This document shows, one piece after another, positions 1 to 8,229 of a stretch of DNA of 37,553 nucleotides (position 1 is the first letter of the stretch; every line of letters begins with the position of its first letter). Origin of the DNA: Noviherbaspirillum sp. Root189 (GTDB lineage Bacteria; Pseudomonadota; Gammaproteobacteria; Burkholderiales; Burkholderiaceae_D); contig NZ_LMHZ01000067.1 of assembly GCF_001428545.1 (NCBI RefSeq), positions 297,894-335,446 on the forward strand, given 5' to 3'. The notes beneath the pieces were generated by a model. It ran no database searches. It worked only from the letters and a program-made list of their open reading frames with translations, and had not been told where the DNA came from. The translations under genes were made by a program, and so were the position numbers.

Positions 1-49
1 TCCTGCCAGATGAAACGTCCTTCTGGTAGCTGACGCACCTGACGTCATG

Positions 50-111
50 CGCCTGCACTCGCAGGCGTTCCTTCCGAGTCTTAAGGATGCGACTGCTTTC
101 CGCAGTCGCAT
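50..111. other. Two tandem hairpins upstream of the livH remnant
   Basis: Two short perfect inverted repeats follow one another. The first pairs 50-56 with 61-67 (7 bp, loop ACTC). The second pairs 87-96 (ATGCGACTGC) with 102-111 (GCAGTCGCAT), a 10 bp perfect stem with a 5-base loop. Neither is followed by a T-run, so they are not clear intrinsic terminators. They could be the end of an upstream transcript or a leader structure of the former livH gene. Confidence 0.35.
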
Positions 112-121
112 TGGGGTAACC

Positions 122-193
122 ATGGAATTCTCGTTAATAACTTTACTCAATGGCCTGAGCTACGGGCTCCTGCTGTTCATGCTTTCTTCGGGT
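122..193 (+). pseudogene. livH: LivH-type branched-chain amino acid ABC permease, 5' fragment only
   Basis: The ATG at 122 opens a frame reading MEFSLITLLNGLSYGLLLF followed by MLSSG. This is the N-terminus typical of LivH-family high-affinity branched-chain amino acid transporter permeases, which are inner-membrane proteins of about 290 residues. Only 24 codons survive. After Gly-24 the sequence stops resembling LivH, where a run of small hydrophobic residues should continue, and switches to transposase-like sequence in another frame. The frame then closes at 235. The gene was evidently cut by insertion or deletion. No LivM/F/G or binding-protein partner is seen nearby. Recognition is from memory of the conserved N-terminus. 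Confidence 0.6.
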
Positions 194-309
194 TCACGCT
201 GGAACCGACATCCTGGTTCAACCATCATCGACTGATCGATGCCGTTGATCCTATCCTCCCGGCAGAAGTTGAGGCAACCTACAACGACAACTCAGCAGTC
301 AAGCCAGCT
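193..309 (+). mobile_element. IS3-family transposase (OrfB) C-terminal remnant
   Basis: In the frame starting at 193 the translation contains TSWFNHHRLIDAV followed by LPAEVEATY. This matches the C-terminal tail of IS3-family integrase-core transposases, in which a WFN-x-RL motif is followed by a P-P-A-E-x-E-x-x-Y motif. The catalytic DDE core upstream is gone, so this is a scar and not a functional element. It abuts the livH fragment directly at 193, which suggests that insertion followed by deletion produced the junction. No terminal inverted repeats or target-site duplication could be paired in the window. Confidence 0.55.
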
Positions 310-790
310 TGCACTGACTCACAGCAATCAGCCCCTTCAACATCCAGGGCGGTTCATCTCTTTGCACGTGTGTACCTATTTGATATAGCACCTTGTATGG
401 TCAACATTTCATGCTGAAATGTCCTCTAACCACTCGGAGATGTCCTGTAGCCACCTTTTTTTGGCGTGCCCGCATATTTATGATTACAGACAGGATGACT
501 GGCGAATTGCGATCTTCGCCTTCATCTTCACGCCGGCCGCGGTTAAGAATGCGTGTTCGGCACAAGTAGTTTGGCTTCTTATGTAAGCGACGCTGGTACG
601 TCCCGAGCTTAAGGTCGATATAGGCAGTGAAACAACCTTCCTCGATCAAATGGGACTGAAAAACAAGGAGACGCTAATAGAAATCCAATCCATGTAACGT
701 CTATTGCGGCTAGTACGCACGTCCACTCTCACGCAAAGAGGCACCTCCCATAGCCGTTATTTTCAATTCAAAAAAATCCAGGAGCGAGAC
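310..790. other. Non-coding or decayed stretch between IS3 scar and esterase gene
   Basis: No convincing gene is seen here. An 82-codon frame on the minus strand (649-401) has low-complexity basic composition and resembles no family I know. The only structure noted is the pair of repeats at 419-454. The stretch may be residue of further insertion sequences. Confidence 0.4.
419..454. repeat. Tandem 15-bp repeats, possible IS21-family end
   Basis: ATGTCCTCTAACCAC (419-433) is repeated as ATGTCCTGTAGCCAC (440-454), with 13 of 15 bases identical and a 21 bp offset. Multiple roughly 20-bp repeats near the termini are a hallmark of IS21-family elements, and this sits next to another IS remnant. 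No istA/istB coding sequence is visible, so the family assignment is inference. Confidence 0.3.
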
Positions 791-2487
791 TTGAACATTA
801 TACGAATCCAAGCATCTACCATGTCGATTATTGCCGCTGCGATTGCCGGGATAGGAATGGCCGCATGTGGCGGCGGTGACAGCGCCCCACAAACATTCAC
901 GCAGGCTCCAGTGGCCTGTGCAGAACTTACTGGCATGACGATCCCGGCTGCATCCATCGGGCTACCTACTACCGGTGCAGTGGTGACGAACGCTCAGGTC
1001 GTTCCTCCTTCAGGAACCGGGGCGGTAACAGTTGGAGAGTATTGCAAGGTAGAGGGGGAAATTAATCCAGTCGATCAGGCCGCGCCGAAAATCAAATTCC
1101 AAGTGGGTTTGCCAGCCAACTGGAACAAAAAAGCACTTATGTACGGCGGCGGTGGGAATAATGGCACGATTCCTAATATAGCAGGAAGCTACGCGACAAA
1201 TATCTCCACTCAGCCTGTTCCGCTCGGCCGAGGGTATGCTGTTTTTGGCAGTGACTCTGGCCATCAAGGCAAGAACGACGGTACCATTGACCCGGTACGT
1301 GATGCGTCGTTCGCGGTCAACGACGAAGCATTGAGGAATTTTACCGGTGAAGCACTTAAGAAGACCCGTGATGTAGCCGGTGCAATCATTAAAGCACGTT
1401 ATGCCACGACGCCAGAGAAGGTGTATTTCGTCGGTGGTTCCACCGGCGGGCGTGAAGCACTGCTATCCATTAGCAACTGGCCTCAAGACTTCGAGGGAGC
1501 GATCGCAGTATATCCCGCATGGGATTCGGTGGCCCTCAATCTTGCCGTAGGACGATTGGGGCAAGAATTCGCAAAGCCCGGCGCATATGTGAGTGAGCAG
1601 AAACGTGACGCTCTTTATAAAGCAGCCATCAACGCCTGTGACGGGCTCGACGGTATAGCTGACGGTGTGATTAGTAATAATGCCGCATGTAATGCGACTT
1701 TCGACCCCGTAACTGCCACGATTGACGGTACTACCCCGCTCCGATGCGCAGGCGGCGCAGACACGGGAGATAACTGCTTGTCTGATGTCCAGATTAGCGC
1801 GAGACTGGTTACCCGGGATGGAATGTTTGGGGCGGGGACTATGGCACTTCGAGCGCTCCTGCTGCCCTTAAACCAACATTGCAGCTGGTGGGCCTTGGAA
1901 ACGTGGCTCCTGGGTATCCTCTGCCTCCAGTAACGGCGACTTCTTCACCGCCATCCGGCGCGACGTTCTTCGACCAGTGGGTTAGGAACGCCGTTACAAG
2001 GGATCAAAACTTTAATTGGCTGACGCTGAATCCAGTTAGCCCTGGCGTTTGGCAGTCGCGCATCGTAGCTCTGTCGGGCCTTCAGGAAGCCACTAAGACG
2101 GATCTCTCGGCGTTCCAGGCGAAGGGAGGAAAACTTCTGATTATCCACGGCACACATGACGTACTCGTGAGCGCCCGATCGACACAACAATATATGAAAC
2201 GTCTGCGCGCAGCCATGGGTCTCGAAAAGGTCAGTAGTTTTGCACGATACTATGAAGTCCCAGGGTTCAACCATGTTGTCGGTAGGGCATTCCATCCAGC
2301 CTGGAATTCACTAAGTGCGTTGGAGGATTGGGTGGAAAAGGGTGCAGCGCCAAGTAATCCGGTTGCGACCGACACAATTGGAGTGCCCGGTCGTACGCGA
2401 CCCCTCTGTGAGTTTCCGGCGTGGCCAAAATACAAAGGCAGCGGCGATGTTAACTCTGCAGCGAGCTTTACCTGCGCGACGGAATAG
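791..2487 (+). pseudogene. Tannase/feruloyl esterase-like lipoprotein, disrupted by a frameshift near 1800
   Basis: This would be an exported alpha/beta-hydrolase of the tannase/feruloyl esterase family, which cleaves aromatic acid esters. A TTG at 791 after GGAGCGAG is the best start. It gives a lipoprotein signal with lipobox MAAC at residues 23-26 followed by glycines. The nucleophile motif VGGSTGG is in the first frame. The Asp (HGTHDVLV) and His (PGFNHVVG) are in the second frame. The first frame drifts into nonsense after about 1799 and stops at 1933. Reading from GAG at 1801 in the other frame gives ETGYPGWNVWGGDYGTSS and runs in family-like sequence to the stop at 2487. A one-base insertion or two-base deletion at about 1798-1802 therefore splits the gene. 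The Cys residues usually beside the catalytic Ser and His in this family are Gly and Val here. A sequencing error is the main alternative to a true pseudogene. Confidence 0.75.
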
Positions 2488-2524
2488 AGGCAGTTTTTCT
2501 TTTAGGTAGCGTCTAAATTTTCAC

Positions 2525-2561
2525 AGCAAACTGCCTACCATCTGGTGGGCAGTTTGCTTTT
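2525..2561 (+). terminator. Strong intrinsic terminator after the esterase gene
   Basis: AGCAAACTGCC (2525-2535) pairs perfectly with GGCAGTTTGCT (2548-2558). The stem extends inward through a G-T pair and ACC/GGT to leave a small ATCT loop. The 3' side runs into TTTT. It lies 38 bases beyond the esterase stop and could also serve the minus-strand TAXI remnant, because the hairpin is nearly symmetrical. Confidence 0.8.
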
Positions 2562-2666
2562 GCACGGGCAAAAAGCGGATCGCCCACCGGTGATCACAAC
2601 AGGACAGTTGACCCGAAGGCGCCAACCGTGCGGTGAATGCGATAGAACTCCGCCGCGCGGGTCGCT

Positions 2667-2893
2667 TTATTTTTGACCGATCTCTCTCATATATTTCAAC
2701 GTACCGGGATGCAAGCGCCATTCCGGTGCCGTCTTTGCTACCGTGCGAACGACCGCATCACCGTAGACGGGAAAGCCACCGCCAGGCGAGGCGGTTCCCA
2801 TCACGATCCGGACAGAGGTCCGGCCGCGTCGGCGGACGATGAACCGCTCACCACGGCGGTGATGACGAGGAAAAATCGAAGGTATGCGAGCAT
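2667..2893 (-). pseudogene. TAXI-type TRAP transporter substrate-binding protein, internally deleted remnant
   Basis: Reading the minus strand from an ATG at 2893, preceded by AAGGA, gives a secretory signal (MLAYLRFFLVITAVVSG then SSSADAAG). After a one-base shift the reading continues as TSVRIVMGTASPGGGFPVYG, the N-terminal substrate-binding stretch of TAXI solute-binding proteins, which usually read RIATGSPGGxYYPVG. About 17 residues later the frame jumps to LHPGTLKYMREIGQK and a stop. That resembles the family C-terminus (HPGA-x-x-Y-x-R-E). About 250 middle residues are missing. The remnant therefore has both ends joined by a deletion plus a frameshift, and cannot encode a working protein. 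Recognition of both ends is from family knowledge and was not tested by search. Confidence 0.6.
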
Positions 2894-3059
2894 TGTCGTT
2901 CCTTAAGCACCATTTCCAAGTTTGCGTTATCTGCGATGCCGTCGTTTGGACCGCGTCGAGCAAGATCAAAAAAGAAGCCGTAATATAGTGCCGTTGCCGC
3001 CTTACTTGCATCTGTCCTACCCTTTGACACCGCCCCATTATTTAACATGGAGTTGAGCT

Positions 3060-3563
3060 ATGGCAAAACTAAGCGTGAATGGTACGTTGCGTGAATTTGA
3101 GGCGGAAGACGATACGCCGCTTCTATGGGTGCTACGCGAGCAGTTGGGGCTGACAGGTACCAAGTATGGTTGCGGCATTGCACAATGCGGCGCATGTACC
3201 GTTCATATTGATGGGGAACCGACGCGTAGCTGTGTACGCCCGCTCTCCAGCGTCAATGAAAACCAGAAGATCGTCACGATCGAAGGTTTGTCGAAGGACG
3301 GCTCTCATCCGGTGCAGAAAGCCTGGGCAGCGCTCGATGTGCCGCAATGCGGATTTTGCCAGAGCGGAATGATTATGGCAGCCGCTGCCCTCCTGAAGGA
3401 GAAGCCCAATCCCAGCGATGCCGATATCAACCAGTCGATCACCAATATCTGCCGCTGTGGCACGTACAACCGTGTGCGCGCCGCAATTAAGGTAGTCGCA
3501 AAGGGCGGTGATACACGTAGTAGCGGCCTGTTGATCAAGCACATTGACGGGAGCACGACATGA
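3060..3563 (+). CDS. (2Fe-2S)-binding subunit of a molybdenum hydroxylase, isoquinoline 1-oxidoreductase alpha-like
   Basis: This 167-residue small subunit of a xanthine-dehydrogenase-family enzyme carries electrons from the molybdenum site through two 2Fe-2S clusters. The plant-type cluster ligands are C38, C43, C46 and C58. The second, all-helical domain has C97-x2-C100 and C131-x-C133, completing the eight-cysteine pattern. Length matches IorA-like subunits (about 150-165), with a short Ser/Thr-rich tail. GGAG lies seven bases before the ATG. The gene overlaps the large subunit by an ATGA junction, so the two are translationally coupled. As in IorAB-type enzymes there is no separate FAD subunit nearby, so a cytochrome is a likely electron acceptor; c-type cytochromes are encoded just downstream. 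The substrate is unknown and may be an aldehyde or N-heterocycle. Confidence 0.88.
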   Translation: MAKLSVNGTLREFEAEDDTPLLWVLREQLGLTGTKYGCGIAQCGACTVHIDGEPTRSCVRPLSSVNENQKIVTIEGLSKDGSHPVQKAWAALDVPQCGFCQSGMIMAAAALLKEKPNPSDADINQSITNICRCGTYNRVRAAIKVVAKGGDTRSSGLLIKHIDGSTT

Positions 3564-5758
3564 GCGAAGCATCTGTAGACCCCTCAATGTTCAAGATGTC
3601 GCGCCGGCGTTTTCTCGGTACTTCGGCGGCGGCCTTTGGCGGACTAATGGTCGGTTTTCATATTCCGTTTGCCGGCACCGCTCCCGCACAGGGTAGCTCC
3701 GTGCAGGAAATCAATGCGTGGGTTGTCGTCAAGCCGGACGACACCGTCGTGATACGGATTGCCCGTTCCGAGATGGGGCAGGGATCGCTGACAGGCTTGG
3801 CGCAACTGGTCGCCGAAGAACTGGATTGTCACTGGGCCAAGGTGACGACCGAATATCCGACTCCGGGGCAAAACCTAGCACGTAACCGTGCCTGGGGCAA
3901 TTTTTCCACTGGCGGCAGTCGCGGTATCCGTGAATCGCATGATTACGTACGCAAAGGGGGCGCCGCCGCGCGCATGATGCTGGTGCAAGCGGCGGCAGAC
4001 CAATGGCAGGTCCCTATCGCCGAGTGCCGTGCTGCTGACAGCGTCATCACTCACCTGCCGACGAACCGCACTACAACCTACGGCAAAGTGGCGACGGCCG
4101 CCGCCGCTCTGACGCCGCCCAAGGATGTTGTGCTCAAAGACCCAAAGGAATGGAAGATCGCAGGTAAGCGGTTGGCACGCCTGGATACTGTGGATAAAAC
4201 CACGGGTGCGCAAGTTTACGGCATGGACCTCAGGTTGCCCGGCATGCTCAATGCGGCAATCAAGGACTGTCCTGTTTTCGGCGGCAAGGTAAAAAGTTTC
4301 AATGCGGCCGAAGTTCAAGGCCGGCCAGGCGTTAAAAAGGTGGTGCAGGTAGGTGACAGTGCAGTTGCCGTGATAGCCGATACCTGGTGGCATGCAAAGA
4401 CCGCATTAGATGCGCTCGCGATTGAGTGGGATACCGGGCCAAACGTCAAGGTGTCGAGCGCAAGCATTGCCGATATGCTCAAGGCCGGCCTGGACGCCAA
4501 CGATGCGGTTGTCGGTAATCAGAACGGAGATGCCCGCCAGGCGCTGGGTTCGGCCACGAGAAAACTGGAAGCGGTGTATTCCTATCCTTACCAGAACCAC
4601 GCAACCATGGAGACCATGAATGCGACGGCAAAATGGACTTCGGAGCGTTGTGAAGTATGGACCCCTACCCAAAACGGAGAGGCGGCACTTGCGGCGGCAG
4701 CCGAAGCCGCCGAACTCCCGCCATCCAAATGCGAGGTTTATAAATTGCACCTTGGCGGTGGTTTTGGACGGCGTGGTGCGGTGCACGACTGGGTAAGGCA
4801 GACAGTAGCAATCGCGAAGGAGATCCCGGGCACGCCCGTCAAGCTGATCTGGTCGCGCGAAGAAGACATGTTGCATGGCCGGTATCATCCGATCACTCAA
4901 TGCAAGCTCACTGCTGGCCTCGACCGTGAAGGAAATGTCACCGCGCTCCATATGCGCATTTCGGGACAGTCCATCATGGCGGGGGTCTTTCCGCAAAACA
5001 TTAAGGATGGTAAGGATCCGGTGGTGTTCCAAGGACTAAACCCGCCAGGACCGGAAGCATCGATAGGCTATAGCTTCCCCAATCTCCTGATCGACCACGC
5101 GATGCGCAATCCGCCCGTACCACCTGGCTTTTGGCGCGGCGTCAACCTAAACCAAAATACGATTTATCTTGAATGCTTCATCGACGAGATCGCGCATGCC
5201 ACCAAGCAGGATCCGCTCGCCCTGCGCCGCAAACTGATGGCAAGTAGCCCCAAGCACCTGGCGGTGTTGAACGCTGCTGCCGAGCGTGCAGGATGGGACA
5301 AACCGCTTCCCAAAGGCGTGTATCGCGGTCTGGCTCAAACCATGGGATTCGGCAGCTATGTGGCGGCAGTCGCGGAAGTGTCGGTTAATGATGAAGGCAC
5401 CCTGAAAATCCATCGCATCGTCGCGGCCACGGATCCTGGCCATGCACTTAATCCCCAGCAGATCGAAGCACAAGTTGAAGGTTCTTTTGTGTATGGTCTT
5501 TCTGCGGCGCTTTACGGGGAGTGCACAGTAAAGGATGGGCGAATGGAACAGGAAAACTTTAATACTTACCAGGTACTGAAAATGGATGAAATGCCGCCAG
5601 TGGAAACGGTGATTGTGCCGTCCGGCGGCTTTTGGGGCGGAGTGGGCGAGCCGACCATCGCTGTTGCCGCGCCAGCGGTACTCAACGCAATATTTGCGGC
5701 GACCGGGAAACGCATACGTGACTTGCCACTGAAAAACCATAGTCTCAAGCGGGCTTAA
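3560..5758 (+). CDS. Molybdopterin-binding subunit of a molybdenum hydroxylase, isoquinoline 1-oxidoreductase beta-like, Tat-exported
   Basis: This is a 732-residue catalytic subunit. A twin-arginine signal ([15 protein letters not shown], from about residue 14) predicts folded export to the periplasm, as known for the IorB/membrane aldehyde-dehydrogenase branch of the xanthine dehydrogenase family. Molybdopterin-contact motifs are visible: GGGFGRR around residue 400, and near the C-terminus [13 protein letters not shown], whose Glu (about residue 697) is the expected catalytic base. The family usually has 700-750 residues. It starts inside the stop of the 2Fe-2S gene. The Sox-type cytochrome gene follows after 50 bases, suggesting one transcription unit in which electrons leave through periplasmic cytochromes. 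The substrate cannot be assigned: isoquinoline, nicotinate-type rings and aldehydes are all possible in this family. Confidence 0.88.
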   Translation: MSEASVDPSMFKMSRRRFLGTSAAAFGGLMVGFHIPFAGTAPAQGSSVQEINAWVVVKPDDTVVIRIARSEMGQGSLTGLAQLVAEELDCHWAKVTTEYPTPGQNLARNRAWGNFSTGGSRGIRESHDYVRKGGAAARMMLVQAAADQWQVPIAECRAADSVITHLPTNRTTTYGKVATAAAALTPPKDVVLKDPKEWKIAGKRLARLDTVDKTTGAQVYGMDLRLPGMLNAAIKDCPVFGGKVKSFNAAEVQGRPGVKKVVQVGDSAVAVIADTWWHAKTALDALAIEWDTGPNVKVSSASIADMLKAGLDANDAVVGNQNGDARQALGSATRKLEAVYSYPYQNHATMETMNATAKWTSERCEVWTPTQNGEAALAAAAEAAELPPSKCEVYKLHLGGGFGRRGAVHDWVRQTVAIAKEIPGTPVKLIWSREEDMLHGRYHPITQCKLTAGLDREGNVTALHMRISGQSIMAGVFPQNIKDGKDPVVFQGLNPPGPEASIGYSFPNLLIDHAMRNPPVPPGFWRGVNLNQNTIYLECFIDEIAHATKQDPLALRRKLMASSPKHLAVLNAAAERAGWDKPLPKGVYRGLAQTMGFGSYVAAVAEVSVNDEGTLKIHRIVAATDPGHALNPQQIEAQVEGSFVYGLSAALYGECTVKDGRMEQENFNTYQVLKMDEMPPVETVIVPSGGFWGGVGEPTIAVAAPAVLNAIFAATGKRIRDLPLKNHSLKRA

Positions 5759-5769
5759 CACTGGCAGCC

Positions 5770-5793
5770 TGACGCAGCCTCCGGTCTGCGTCA
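5770..5793 (+). other. Intercistronic hairpin between the hydroxylase and sox genes
   Basis: TGACGCAG (5770-5777) pairs perfectly with CTGCGTCA (5786-5793) across an 8-base loop. It is followed by AAACATAGG and not by a T-run, so transcript processing or partial attenuation is more likely than full termination. Confidence 0.4.
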
Positions 5794-5808
5794 AACATAG
5801 GTTTAATC

Positions 5809-6273
5809 ATGTGGAAGGTCGTCTATACATTGCTGGCCACATTAAACGCTTCCGTGGCGGTGGCTGGCGATGCCGCGTTTGACTATCGAGTGGTTGGTGA
5901 CGCTATTCCACTGCCTTTAAACGGCAAGAAGGGCGATGCGGCCCGCGGCCGCGCCATCGTGACAAACCGACAGGTGGGGCTGTGCCTGTTGTGTCACACC
6001 GGGCCGCTACCTGAAGAGCGATTTCAGGGCAATCTTGCCCCTGATTTGGCAGGAGCCGGCAGCCGATGGAGTGAAGGGCAATTGCGCTTACGCATCGTGG
6101 ACCCTAGCCGCCTGAATCCGGCAACGCTCATGCCCGCGTATTACCGTACCGAAGGACTGGTTCAAGTCAACACGGGTATGAGAGGAAAGCCGATACTGGA
6201 TGCACAGCAAATTGAGGATGTGGTCGCATTCCTGCGCACGCTGAGCGTCCCGCAAAACGAGAAAGCTGAATGA
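5809..6273 (+). CDS. soxX: SoxX-like monoheme c-type cytochrome
   Basis: This 154-residue periplasmic cytochrome would form the SoxAX complex, which oxidatively couples a sulfur substrate to the carrier SoxYZ. A signal peptide occupies about residues 1-20. One heme site, CLLCH, is at residues 59-63. The distal ligand is probably M108 in the TLMPAYY motif, which with the preceding PDLAGAG-x-RWSEGQLRLRIVDP stretch is typical of SoxX. Its stop overlaps the soxY start (ATGATGG), and the order X-Y-Z-A is a common one. The ribosome-binding site is weak (TAGG), so translation may depend on the upstream gene. Family length and motif agreement are good. The chief alternative is a generic cytochrome serving the molybdenum hydroxylase just upstream. 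Confidence 0.85.
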   Translation: MWKVVYTLLATLNASVAVAGDAAFDYRVVGDAIPLPLNGKKGDAARGRAIVTNRQVGLCLLCHTGPLPEERFQGNLAPDLAGAGSRWSEGQLRLRIVDPSRLNPATLMPAYYRTEGLVQVNTGMRGKPILDAQQIEDVVAFLRTLSVPQNEKAE

Positions 6274-6764
6274 TGGCTAAGCCTAATGACATGTTTTGTG
6301 ACCCAGTCACACCGCATAAAATCCGTCGCAGGCTGCTTGCAGTCGGTGGCGCTCTTGGCATGCTGATTGTCGTCCGACCTGTGTTTGCGACGCCGGAAGA
6401 ACGTGACTCGGCCATTAAGTCATTTACTGGCGGTGCCCTCGTGAAAGTTGGCAAGGTTACACTCGATGTCCCAATGCTGGTCGACAATGGCAATGCGGTT
6501 CCGGTGACCGTGACAGTAGACAGCCCAATGAACGCTTCTGAACACGTGACGGCCATCGCTATCTTCAACGAACGCAATCCTCAGCCTGAAGTCGCTCGTT
6601 TCAGTTTGGGACCTCGTGCCGGCAAGGCGAGCGTATCAACCCGGATGCGTCTTGCAACCTCACAGAAGCTTATTGCAGTCGCGAAACTCAACGACGGCAC
6701 TTTCTGGTCGCACAGCGTGGAAGTGGTGGTCACGCTTGCCGCTTGTATAGAAGGCGAAAGCTGA
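6270..6764 (+). CDS. soxY: SoxY-like sulfur carrier subunit with atypical C-terminus
   Basis: SoxY is the periplasmic protein that carries sulfur intermediates on a C-terminal cysteine, in complex with SoxZ. This 164-residue protein has an arginine-rich N-terminus and signal (KIRRRLLAVGGALGML), then the SoxY immunoglobulin-like fold sequence including PVTVTVDSPM and HVTAIAIFNERNPQPEVARF. The usual end is GGCGG with the carrier Cys two residues from the terminus. Here the end reads TLAACIEGES, so a cysteine is present but it is flanked by Ala-Ala and followed by five residues. The Arg pair may act as a Tat signal. The gene overlaps soxX and sits 4 bases before soxZ. The variant swinging arm could mean a different partner or chemistry. 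Confidence 0.85.
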   Translation: MMAKPNDMFCDPVTPHKIRRRLLAVGGALGMLIVVRPVFATPEERDSAIKSFTGGALVKVGKVTLDVPMLVDNGNAVPVTVTVDSPMNASEHVTAIAIFNERNPQPEVARFSLGPRAGKASVSTRMRLATSQKLIAVAKLNDGTFWSHSVEVVVTLAACIEGES

Positions 6765-6768
6765 CATC

Positions 6769-7092
6769 ATGGCGCGTACGTTGATTAAAATGCCGAGCAC
6801 CGCCAAGCGGGGCGAGCTGATCGAAATTCGCACCCTGATAAGCCACCCTATGGAAACCGGATACCGGCCTGGTGCAGACGGAAAGGTGCTGCCCCGTAAC
6901 ATTATCCGACGCTTTACGTGCGGTTATAACGGCGAAACAGTATTCAGCGCCGACCTGTTTCCTGCCGTCGCCGCTAACCCAAACCTCATTTTTTATACCG
7001 TTGCGACCGAAAGCGGCACCCTGACATTTACTTGGGAGGGTGACGGTGGTTTTAAGCAAACGGAGTCGGTAACACTTACGGTCACGGGATAG
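6769..7092 (+). CDS. soxZ: SoxZ-like sulfur carrier partner
   Basis: This small 107-residue beta-sandwich protein lacks a signal peptide, as usual for SoxZ, which is co-exported with SoxY. Family landmarks are the opening ARTLIKMPSTAKRGELIEIRTLISHPMETG and the internal RRFTCGYNGE. The C-terminal half has the expected GTLTFTWEGDGG stretch. It follows soxY by four bases and precedes soxA by six, so co-translation and a 1:1 SoxYZ complex are expected. Length matches the family (about 100-110). Confidence 0.92.
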   Translation: MARTLIKMPSTAKRGELIEIRTLISHPMETGYRPGADGKVLPRNIIRRFTCGYNGETVFSADLFPAVAANPNLIFYTVATESGTLTFTWEGDGGFKQTESVTLTVTG

Positions 7093-7098
7093 TAGCCA

Positions 7099-7857
7099 AT
7101 GCGCATCTTTGGTAGCGTGCTGTTTCTGGTTGCCCTTGGCTTAGACGCCAGCGCAGAGCAGCGCTTACCCGGATCGGCCTTTATGGGCCGTTCAAGCCAG
7201 GAAATGCAACGTGACGATAGCCTGAATCCAGGCATGTTATGGGTGAAGGAAGGTGAAGTGCTTTGGAGCCGGAAGGCTGGAACAAGCGCTCGCTCCTGCG
7301 CAAGCTGCCATGGCGATGCGCAGAGCAGTATGCGTGGTGTAGCCGCACGATATCCAGTCCGCAGCGCAGCACATGGGACACTCATCAATCTTAGTCAGCG
7401 CATTAACTTATGCCGGCAAGAGCGACAAGGAACAACGCCCTTTGCTCTCGAAAGCGAAGAACTGCTAGGCTTGGAAAGTTATATCGCATTGCAATCACGT
7501 GGCATGTCAGTTGCGCCATTAGAAGATCCCAATCTGCAACCATTTCAGGAACGTGGACGCCAGCGATGGTATCAACGTATCGGACAACTTAACCTATCCT
7601 GTGCTCAATGCCACGATGATAACTGGGGCAGGCGACTAGGTAGTAGTGTCATCCCACAAGCCCACGTCGGTGGGTATCCGGCGTACCGACTTGAATGGCA
7701 AGGCATGGGTTCATTGCACAGGCGCTTGCGTAATTGCATGACCGGTGTTCGGGCAACGCCTTTTTCTCTAGGATCCCAAGAGTTGACCGAACTTGAGCTG
7801 TATCTGACTTTGCGTTCTAAAGGGATGCCGATGGAGGCGCCGGGCGTCAGGCCATAG
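7099..7857 (+). CDS. soxA: SoxA-like diheme c-type cytochrome
   Basis: SoxA, with SoxX, attaches sulfur substrate to the SoxY cysteine. This 252-residue protein has a signal peptide at about residues 1-19. It has two heme sites, C67-x2-C70-H71 and C168-x2-C171-H172, so it is the diheme type; many SoxA proteins keep only one heme. C213, within RRLRNCMTGVRATPF, is in the place of the cysteine that is persulfidated and ligates the active-site heme. C105 (INLCRQER) is the likely distal ligand region of the first heme. These residues are inferred from family pattern. It ends the X-Y-Z-A run. The next gene starts 45 bases on, after its own GAGGGAG site. Confidence 0.88.
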   Translation: MRIFGSVLFLVALGLDASAEQRLPGSAFMGRSSQEMQRDDSLNPGMLWVKEGEVLWSRKAGTSARSCASCHGDAQSSMRGVAARYPVRSAAHGTLINLSQRINLCRQERQGTTPFALESEELLGLESYIALQSRGMSVAPLEDPNLQPFQERGRQRWYQRIGQLNLSCAQCHDDNWGRRLGSSVIPQAHVGGYPAYRLEWQGMGSLHRRLRNCMTGVRATPFSLGSQELTELELYLTLRSKGMPMEAPGVRP

Positions 7858-7902
7858 CTACATGTTTGAATCACAGTTGTGGTAACGAGGGAGAATAATC
7901 TT

Positions 7903-8229
7903 ATGCCGTTGAAACGGGTTATGTTTGCATCGATGCTTCTCCTGCTGTTTGGCCCGCCACTAGCCAACGCAGCCGAACAAATTGACCATGGGCGCAGGCT
8001 CTATGCCACTTGCGCGGCCTGTCATGGTACCGATGGACGCTCTCAGGGTGCCGGCGGGCTGCGGCAGCTCGTGGGTCAGTCCAGGGATGCGTTAGTCGCT
8101 AGCATGAAGGCATTCAGGTCAGGTCAACGTGAGGCAACCATCATGCATCAGATTGCACGTGGTTACAGTGACGAGCAGATCGACCTGATCGCAGGCTTCC
8201 TGGCAGCACAAAAAAGGGAGGCGCGATGA
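7903..8229 (+). CDS. Monoheme cytochrome c, probable cytochrome subunit of flavocytochrome c sulfide dehydrogenase
   Basis: This 108-residue exported class I cytochrome has a signal peptide ending near NAAEQ (residues about 1-23). One heme motif, CAACHGTDG, is followed by the c-type helix sequence ending IAGFLAAQ. It is encoded directly before, and overlapping by ATGA with, a flavocytochrome c sulfide dehydrogenase flavoprotein. It is therefore most likely the electron-accepting heme subunit (FccA/SoxE-like). The start at 7903 is chosen because AGGGAGA lies eight bases upstream; an in-frame GTG at 7879 has no site. The probable distal methionine is the one in ATIMHQIARGY. Confidence 0.82.
   Translation: MPLKRVMFASMLLLLFGPPLANAAEQIDHGRRLYATCAACHGTDGRSQGAGGLRQLVGQSRDALVASMKAFRSGQREATIMHQIARGYSDEQIDLIAGFLAAQKREAR

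Noticed and set aside
401-649. 82-codon minus-strand frame as a gene
   Set aside because: Basic, low-complexity translation without family resemblance, no ribosome site, and it overlaps probable IS remnants.
2946-2986. Possible sigma-70 promoter before the 2Fe-2S gene (TTGGAC and TAATAT)
   Set aside because: The two hexamers are 29 bases apart, far from the usual 16-18, so they cannot form one promoter.
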